From the NCBI GenBank assembly GCA_013298895.1, contig JAAFJM010000003.1:186001-250000 (forward strand): a stretch of 64,000 nucleotides of DNA. The letters run 5' to 3'. The notes under the pieces are model-generated. The model made no database searches and was not told the origin of the DNA. It was given only the letters and a program-made list of their open reading frames with translations. The position numbers and the translations under genes were made by a program. The stretch comes from Bacteroidota bacterium (GTDB lineage Bacteria > Bacteroidota > Bacteroidia > UKL13-3). This document shows, piece by piece, positions 59,222 through 64,000 of this stretch. Within the stretch, counting starts at the first letter, position 1. Each line of letters begins with the position of its first letter.

Positions 59222-61015
59222 CTATTTATTTTCTAATTGTTCTTTTAAAGCCGCTAAACCTTCTACGTCAGCAAACGTTGATTTTTCGTTGCTATCGTTG
59301 TTTTTCTTAGCTGCTTTAGTAGCTTTTTCTTTTTCTTCGTTTTTCGATTTTCTTTCGTCAACCTGTTTCACTTCTACATCGTTCTTCCAAACGGCAGTGT
59401 GTGATAAAACGATACGTTTGTTTTCTTTGTTAAACTCAGTAACACGGAATTGTAATACTTCGTCTTCTTTAGCAGTTTTCTTGTCTTCTTTGTAAAGTTG
59501 TTTAATTGGAGCATATCCCTCAACCCCGTAAGGTAAAGCAATGGTAGCGCTTTTCTCTTCAACTTTTAAAATAGTACCTTCATGAACTGAACCTAAAGCA
59601 AATAAAGTTTCGAATGCATCCCAAGGATTTTCATCTAACTGTTTGTGGCCTAAACTTAAACGGTGGTTTTCGTTATCAACTTCTAATACCAATACGTCTA
59701 ATTCTTGGTCTTTTTTCACAAACTCGTTTGGATGTTTGATTTTCTTGGTCCAGCTTAAGTCACTTACGTGAACTAAACCATCAACACCTTCTTCTAATTC
59801 TACGAATAAACCGTAGTTAGTCATATTACGAACGATACCTTTGTGTTTGCTACCAACAGGGTATTTGTTAGCAATATCAACCCAAGGATCAGTTTTTAAT
59901 TGTTTAATACCTAAGCTCATTTTACGCTCTTCTTTTTCAAGAGTTAAAATAACAGCTTCCATTTCGTCACCAATCTTCATAAAGTCAGATGGGTTACGTA
60001 AATGTTGGCTCCAGCTCATTTCACTTACGTGAATTAAACCTTCAACACCAGGAGCAATTTCTAAGAAAGCACCGTAATCAGCAATGTTTACAATTTTACC
60101 TGTTACTTTACCACCAACTACTAATTCAGTATTTAAACTATCCCAAGGATGTGCTTGTAATTGTTTTAAGCCTAATGAAATACGTTTTTTCTCATCATCA
60201 AAATCAACAACTACTACGTTAATTTTTTGATCTAATTGTAATACTTCTTCAGGATGATTTACGCGGCCCCAAGAAATATCAGTGATATGTAATAAACCAT
60301 CAACACCACCTAAATCAATAAACACACCAAATGAAGTCATGTTTTTAACAGTACCTTCTAATACTTGGCCTTTTTCTAATCTTGATAAAATGTCAGATTT
60401 TTGTGCTTCAATATCTTCTTCAATTAATACTTTATGTGAGATAACTACATTTTTGAAAATAGAGTTAACTTTTACCACTTTAAATGGCATTGTTTGCCCT
60501 ACATAAACATCATAATCTTTTATTGGTTTAGTATCAATTTGAGAACCAGGTAAGAAAGTATCCATACCTAAAACCTCTACTACTAAACCGCCTTTGGTAC
60601 GAGTTTTAACGTAACCATTAACAATTTCGTCATTTTCGTGTGCTTTCATGATATTATCCCATGCACGCTCACTTACTGCTTTTTTACGACTCAAAATTAA
60701 TTGACCCAAAGCATCTTCTTTTGTTTCTAACAAAACTTCAACCTCGTCACCAACTTTTAAATCTGGTAAATCTCTGAATTCTGTTCTAGCTACTAAACCG
60801 TCAGATTTAAATCCAATGTTTAATACTACTTCTTTGTCTGTAAAACCTACTACTGTACCTTTTACAATTTCTTTTTCTGTGATGGCTGAAAGAGTTTTTT
60901 CGTAAGCAGCAGCCATTTGCTCACGTTCGTTTTGGTTGTAATCACCAAAACCAGCGTTGTCCATTTCCCAGTCAAAATCTGGCAAGTTAGTTGTGTTGTT
61001 TGTGTTTTTTGTCAA
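59222..61015 (-). CDS. rpsA: 30S ribosomal protein S1
   Basis: A 597-residue S1 protein with six S1 OB-fold units between about 50 and 560. Signatures include GTVVGFTDKEVVLNIGFKSD, GTVKNMTSFGVFIDLGGVDG, GKIVNIADYGAFLEIAPGVE and GIVRNMTNYGLFVELEEGVD. The tail is highly charged. It unfolds mRNA at the 30S subunit. I start it at TTG 61013-61015 because a strong Shine-Dalgarno lies eight bases upstream and the resulting N-terminus (TKNTNNTTNLPDFDWEM) contains the conserved FDW of Bacteroidota S1. There is no in-frame ATG before residue 17, and a further TTG at 61051 has no such site. The gene stands alone with its own terminator. Confidence 0.95.
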   Translation of the reverse strand: MTKNTNNTTNLPDFDWEMDNAGFGDYNQNEREQMAAAYEKTLSAITEKEIVKGTVVGFTDKEVVLNIGFKSDGLVARTEFRDLPDLKVGDEVEVLLETKEDALGQLILSRKKAVSERAWDNIMKAHENDEIVNGYVKTRTKGGLVVEVLGMDTFLPGSQIDTKPIKDYDVYVGQTMPFKVVKVNSIFKNVVISHKVLIEEDIEAQKSDILSRLEKGQVLEGTVKNMTSFGVFIDLGGVDGLLHITDISWGRVNHPEEVLQLDQKINVVVVDFDDEKKRISLGLKQLQAHPWDSLNTELVVGGKVTGKIVNIADYGAFLEIAPGVEGLIHVSEMSWSQHLRNPSDFMKIGDEMEAVILTLEKEERKMSLGIKQLKTDPWVDIANKYPVGSKHKGIVRNMTNYGLFVELEEGVDGLVHVSDLSWTKKIKHPNEFVKKDQELDVLVLEVDNENHRLSLGHKQLDENPWDAFETLFALGSVHEGTILKVEEKSATIALPYGVEGYAPIKQLYKEDKKTAKEDEVLQFRVTEFNKENKRIVLSHTAVWKNDVEVKQVDERKSKNEEKEKATKAAKKNNDSNEKSTFADVEGLAALKEQLENK

Positions 61016-61023
61016 TTTATTTG

Positions 61024-61032
61024 ATCTCCTTT
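61024..61032 (-). promoter_or_regulatory. Strong Shine-Dalgarno site of rpsA
   Basis: The minus strand reads AAAGGAGAT with 8 bases between it and the TTG start at 61015. It matches the 3' end of 16S rRNA over seven to eight positions. Such sites are rare in Bacteroidota, whose ribosomes hide the anti-SD. Most genes in this window, including ffh, murA and pdxH, show none. It decides the start codon of rpsA. Confidence 0.8.
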
Positions 61033-61225
61033 CGCTTAAAAAAGCCCGCAATAATAATTGTAATTAATTGAACAACAAAATGTTTTTTGCATTTATTTCA
61101 TTATTTTCTGCCTAGTACTTAGCTTTTTAAGTAATATTTTAAAAAACATAATAAAAGTTTTGAAAAAGCCTGATATTACATTCCATAAAATTAATTTAGT
61201 TTTGAATTCTTAAAATTTTAAAAAC

Positions 61226-61744
61226 ATGAATATTTCAAAACCAGATTTATCTTTATTTCCTGCCTATATAGCTCAATACGTTAACCTTGTAAAAACCGAT
61301 GAATTGTACAACGAATTGTATCAAGAAAGCATGGATACCATTGATTTATTAACCAGTTTAGATGAAGAAACTTTACTTTATAAATACGAAGCTAATAAAT
61401 GGACTGTAAAAGAGGTTTTTCAACATATTATTGATTGTGAGCGTATTTTTCAATACCGAATTTTATCAATTGCGCGTAATCCAGAGGTTGCACTAGCAGG
61501 TTTTGATGAAAATGTTTTTGCCGAAAATAGTATGGCCGATAAACGTAATATTATGGATATGGTGCGAGAATTTTCAATGGTAAGAGGTGCTACAGTTGAA
61601 GTTTTAAAATCAATTTCGAATAAGGCTTGGGATAATATGGGCATGGCTAATAACAATCCTTGCAGCCCGCGAAGCATTGCATATATGCTTTTAGGCCACG
61701 AAATACACCACAGAAACGTAATTGAAAAGAAATATTTGTTGTAA
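61226..61744 (+). CDS. DinB family protein
   Basis: A 172-residue four-helix bundle of DinB/YfiT type. It has YEANKWTVKEVFQHIIDCER, with one His of the metal site, RILSIARNPEVALAGFDENV, and LLGHEIHHRNVIEKKYLL with the two remaining His near the C-terminus. The usual three-His metal site is thus complete. Family members include thiol transferases that use bacillithiol or mycothiol and many of unknown function. The substrate is unknown. It diverges from rpsA, with about 210 bases between starts. Confidence 0.93.
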   Translation: MNISKPDLSLFPAYIAQYVNLVKTDELYNELYQESMDTIDLLTSLDEETLLYKYEANKWTVKEVFQHIIDCERIFQYRILSIARNPEVALAGFDENVFAENSMADKRNIMDMVREFSMVRGATVEVLKSISNKAWDNMGMANNNPCSPRSIAYMLLGHEIHHRNVIEKKYLL

Positions 61745-61789
61745 TTATTATTAAAAGCATTTATTATTTAATAATAAAAAGAACCATCA

Positions 61790-62413
61790 ATGCGTTTTCC
61801 TAAAGTAGCTTTCCTCTTTTTGTTTTCAATAGGTTTTTCTTTTCAAAATTGTAAAGAAGGCTTAAGAGATGACTGTAGTTGCGGTCCTTTTTTAGGCGAC
61901 TATTTTGACGTGAACGGATTGGAAATTATTTCCTATAAAAAGCGCGGAACCTGCTGTGCTGATCCAATTTTGGTTAACGAAACTGTGAGTTTTAGTAATT
62001 TGTCGAGCATTTCCTTAAATTTTAAAGTGGATTATTTAGCTGCTAATAATCATTCAAATAGTACTTCATTTTTCAGCACTTTAAACGCTTGTACTTGCGC
62101 ACAAAGTGGCAGATTAGGAGCTAAAAACGAAAAAATAAGTAACCTCAGTATTATTACTTTAAACGATTTTGATGCTACCCATTTGGCAAACGATACCATT
62201 AACGATTTGTTTGACAATATTACTTATAACAACAAACAAGATTTAAATACCTTTTTGGCTACTGATACCTCATTTATAAAAAATACAGGATTAGAAATTT
62301 CACTCAAAACAACACCTCAAATAAATAAACAACTTAAGTTTAAAGCAATTATAAAATTATCGAATGGTGAAGTTTACACCGCAGAAAACAAACAGTTTAC
62401 CATAGCAGATTAA
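61790..62413 (+). CDS. Hypothetical secreted, Cys-rich lipoprotein-like protein
   Basis: A 207-residue protein with an N-terminal hydrophobic segment (FLFLFSIGFSFQNC) and a Cys near residue 21, which could be a lipobox although the Leu at -3 is missing. Further Cys pairs (DDCSCGPF, GTCCADP, ACTCAQ) suggest disulfides in an exported beta-rich domain. It resembles the DUF5034-type lipoproteins of Bacteroidota, but this is from composition and general layout only. Its stop overlaps the stop of the convergent radical SAM gene by 4 bases. Confidence 0.6.
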   Translation: MRFPKVAFLFLFSIGFSFQNCKEGLRDDCSCGPFLGDYFDVNGLEIISYKKRGTCCADPILVNETVSFSNLSSISLNFKVDYLAANNHSNSTSFFSTLNACTCAQSGRLGAKNEKISNLSIITLNDFDATHLANDTINDLFDNITYNNKQDLNTFLATDTSFIKNTGLEISLKTTPQINKQLKFKAIIKLSNGEVYTAENKQFTIAD

Positions 62414-64000
62414 ACTGCTAATTCCTTTGAACTTTCTATAGTAATTACCTCAGCCTTGGTAACTCCATTGTACTGAAAAATAATTGTACTATTTGTGAAT
62501 GTTATTGTTTCGGTTTGTTGCCAAACATCAAAATCAAAACTAATTGGCACCATTATAAAGCGGTATTTGTGGTGATTTAACTTTAATTGGTTTATGATAG
62601 CCGTTTTTTCTGAACGGTCTATTTCTTCTAAAAACTGAGTTTTAGGTTTAATATTTGGTTGCAAATAATAATCAATAGCTATTAATTCTTGCAGGATTGT
62701 ATCGTTAGCAAAATTGGTTTTTACATATTCATCAATAATTTGGTAAATATCGGTTAACGAATGTTTATGGAAATTACTTTTACTAATAAAAAGAGTTCCT
62801 AAACCCAATAAAAAGTCGAAAATGCTATAATTGAGCGCTACATATTTTAACGTATGTGAAGCACGTTTTTTGTTCCAATAAATTTCTAAGGCTTCTTCTA
62901 AAATGGTTATTTTAGTCAATTCATCCTCGGCTAAATACTTACTTTTTATAATTTGATAAGGTGGAAGTGGGTCAAATTCGTAATCGTGTTCCTTGTATTT
63001 ATGGCGCATGGGTGTACCTTTTAAAAACTTTAAAAAGCCCAATTGCAGTTCAGGCGGAAACAGTTTAAAAACCTCTTCAATGCTGTATTTTATATCGTTC
63101 CAATAGTCTAAAGGCAAGCCAACTATTAAATCCAAATGCATTTCAATTTTGTTATCTAATTTTTTAATAACAGCACTGGTTTTATCAAAATTTTGTTTTC
63201 TACTAACTTGTAAATTAGCTTGTTGGTTTACTGTTTGTATACCAATTTCAAACCTAAATAATCCTTTGGGTACTTTTTCCTGAATAAAAGCCACAATATC
63301 CGGATGAACAATATCGGCAGTAATCTCGAATTGGAATACGTTTTCGGGTCTATGGTTTGCCAAAATAAATTCAAACATATCAATGGTAAAATCCTTTTTA
63401 ACATTGAAAGTTCTGTCTAAAAACTTAATAACTCGGCCATGTTGCATTAAATAAAGCAAATTTGCTTTTATATCGGCTATGGGCAAAGTACGAACTTTAT
63501 TATCTAAACTGGCCAAACAAAACTCGCATTTATACGGGCAACCCCTGCTGGTTTCTACATAACAAACTTTATTGTAAAGGTCTTCGGGCTTATCGTTTAT
63601 GTATGGATTAAAGTTGGTGTAATGAATCAAATCGAACATGGGTGCCGGCAAGTTTTCCTTTACTTTTCCCTCTTTTTCAAACACCAAATTGGGTACATTT
63701 TCTACGTTTGGAAATGCATCTAAAAATGCTTTAAAAGGAGTTTCGCCTTCACCTGTAATGATAAAATCAACCTCAGGAAGTGAAATTAAATCATTGTATT
63801 CATAACTCACCTCGGGTCCGCCAAGTAGTATTTTGGTATTAGGATTAAGCGTTTTGATTAATCGCGCTACCGCCAAAGTTTGTGTAATATTCCAAATATA
63901 ACAGCTAAATGCAACTACATCAAAGTCTTTACAAAAATCAGCCACATCATCTTTAGGTTCTTTAATGGTAAATTCTTTCCAATCAAGTCCTTCGTGCTCT
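62410..64000 (-). CDS. B12-binding-type radical SAM protein (DUF4080-like), 5' end beyond window
   Basis: At least 530 residues. The frame stays open to the right-hand edge (upstream residues read EGLDWKEFTIKEPKDDVADF), so the start is missing. A B12-binding-type fold is first (KILLGGPEVSYEYNDLISL, DFIITGEGETPFKAFLDAFP), then the radical SAM core with CxxxCxxC in SRGCPYKCEFCLASLDNKVR, and ITADIVHPDIVAFIQEKV, RFEIGIQTVNQQANLQVSRK, LDLIVGLPLDYWNDIKYSIE. The C-terminal 180 residues match the DUF4080-type extension. The family is of unknown substrate, with methyl or carbon-chain transfer chemistry possible. An ATG/GTG at 63945 is internal, not the start. Confidence 0.9.
   Translation of the reverse strand, partial: EHEGLDWKEFTIKEPKDDVADFCKDFDVVAFSCYIWNITQTLAVARLIKTLNPNTKILLGGPEVSYEYNDLISLPEVDFIITGEGETPFKAFLDAFPNVENVPNLVFEKEGKVKENLPAPMFDLIHYTNFNPYINDKPEDLYNKVCYVETSRGCPYKCEFCLASLDNKVRTLPIADIKANLLYLMQHGRVIKFLDRTFNVKKDFTIDMFEFILANHRPENVFQFEITADIVHPDIVAFIQEKVPKGLFRFEIGIQTVNQQANLQVSRKQNFDKTSAVIKKLDNKIEMHLDLIVGLPLDYWNDIKYSIEEVFKLFPPELQLGFLKFLKGTPMRHKYKEHDYEFDPLPPYQIIKSKYLAEDELTKITILEEALEIYWNKKRASHTLKYVALNYSIFDFLLGLGTLFISKSNFHKHSLTDIYQIIDEYVKTNFANDTILQELIAIDYYLQPNIKPKTQFLEEIDRSEKTAIINQLKLNHHKYRFIMVPISFDFDVWQQTETITFTNSTIIFQYNGVTKAEVITIESSKELAV

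Noticed and set aside
1-64000. tRNA or rRNA genes
   Set aside because: I looked for T-loop words such as GGTTCGAATCC and for conserved rRNA stretches and saw none in a tRNA-like setting.

Overview
The window is a chromosomal segment of an AT-rich, non-parasitic member of the Bacteroidota, probably aquatic. The lineage evidence is a type IX secretion (T9SS) type B cargo module with a PorP/SprF partner, an OmpA/thrombospondin-3 porin, a DUF2807 barrel protein, a GH130 enzyme paired with a GT4, a Bacteroidota-type S1 gene, and almost no Shine-Dalgarno sites. The light-driven pump, the retinal-forming enzyme and an ice-binding adhesin point to a sunlit, cold-tolerant, probably freshwater habitat. 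I cannot assign a genus. I see no rRNA, tRNA, CRISPR array, prophage or transposase gene.

Layout. 1-158: start of a probable PPK2 on the minus strand, cut by the window edge. 444-6027: a minus-strand run of eleven small envelope/stress genes (DUF1003, CsbD, YtxH, lmo0937-type, holin-X-type, lipoprotein, barrels). 6833-8824: WG-repeat protein. 9552-12359: green-tuned proton-pumping rhodopsin followed by a fused lycopene cyclase/beta-carotene cleavage enzyme, which together can make and use retinal. 12360-13287: gene-free patch full of dispersed repeats. 13288-20268: three-gene T9SS module headed by a 1351-residue adhesin with two ice-binding domains and tandem Ig-like repeats. 20594-23630: Cys-less thioredoxin-like protein, MurA with Asp for the catalytic Cys, metallo-beta-lactamase-fold protein. 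23711-27112: cupin, HMA-like/AraC regulator, hybrid kinase and response regulator. 27295-32991: AI-2E family permease, small membrane proteins, GT4 fusion and GH130 pair. 33209-34858: OmpA/TSP3 porin.

34859-37330 is an accessory patch of orphan ORFs. 37331-38893 is a GT39-type transferase. 39154-42952 is a tightly overlapping four-gene operon (UbiA prenyltransferase, type III polyketide synthase, methyltransferase, FAD oxidoreductase) that should make a modified, probably prenylated phenolic or quinone lipid. 43022-49216 carries housekeeping genes (AIM24 family, PolX, Ffh). 49465-58711 is mostly minus strand: PdxH, a double D-Ala-D-Ala ligase, a DUF2156 protein, a DUF2807 barrel, NdpA-like and DUF2130 proteins. 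59222-61015 is rpsA, with a TTG start and a rare strong Shine-Dalgarno. The window ends with DinB, a lipoprotein-like protein and a radical SAM protein cut by the edge.

The strongest leads are the CrtY-Blh fusion beside the rhodopsin, the UbiA/type III PKS operon, the ice-binding T9SS adhesin, the tandem ligase carrying a repeat-derived linker, and the S1 translation start. All functions are inferred from sequence motifs read by eye. No database search was run.
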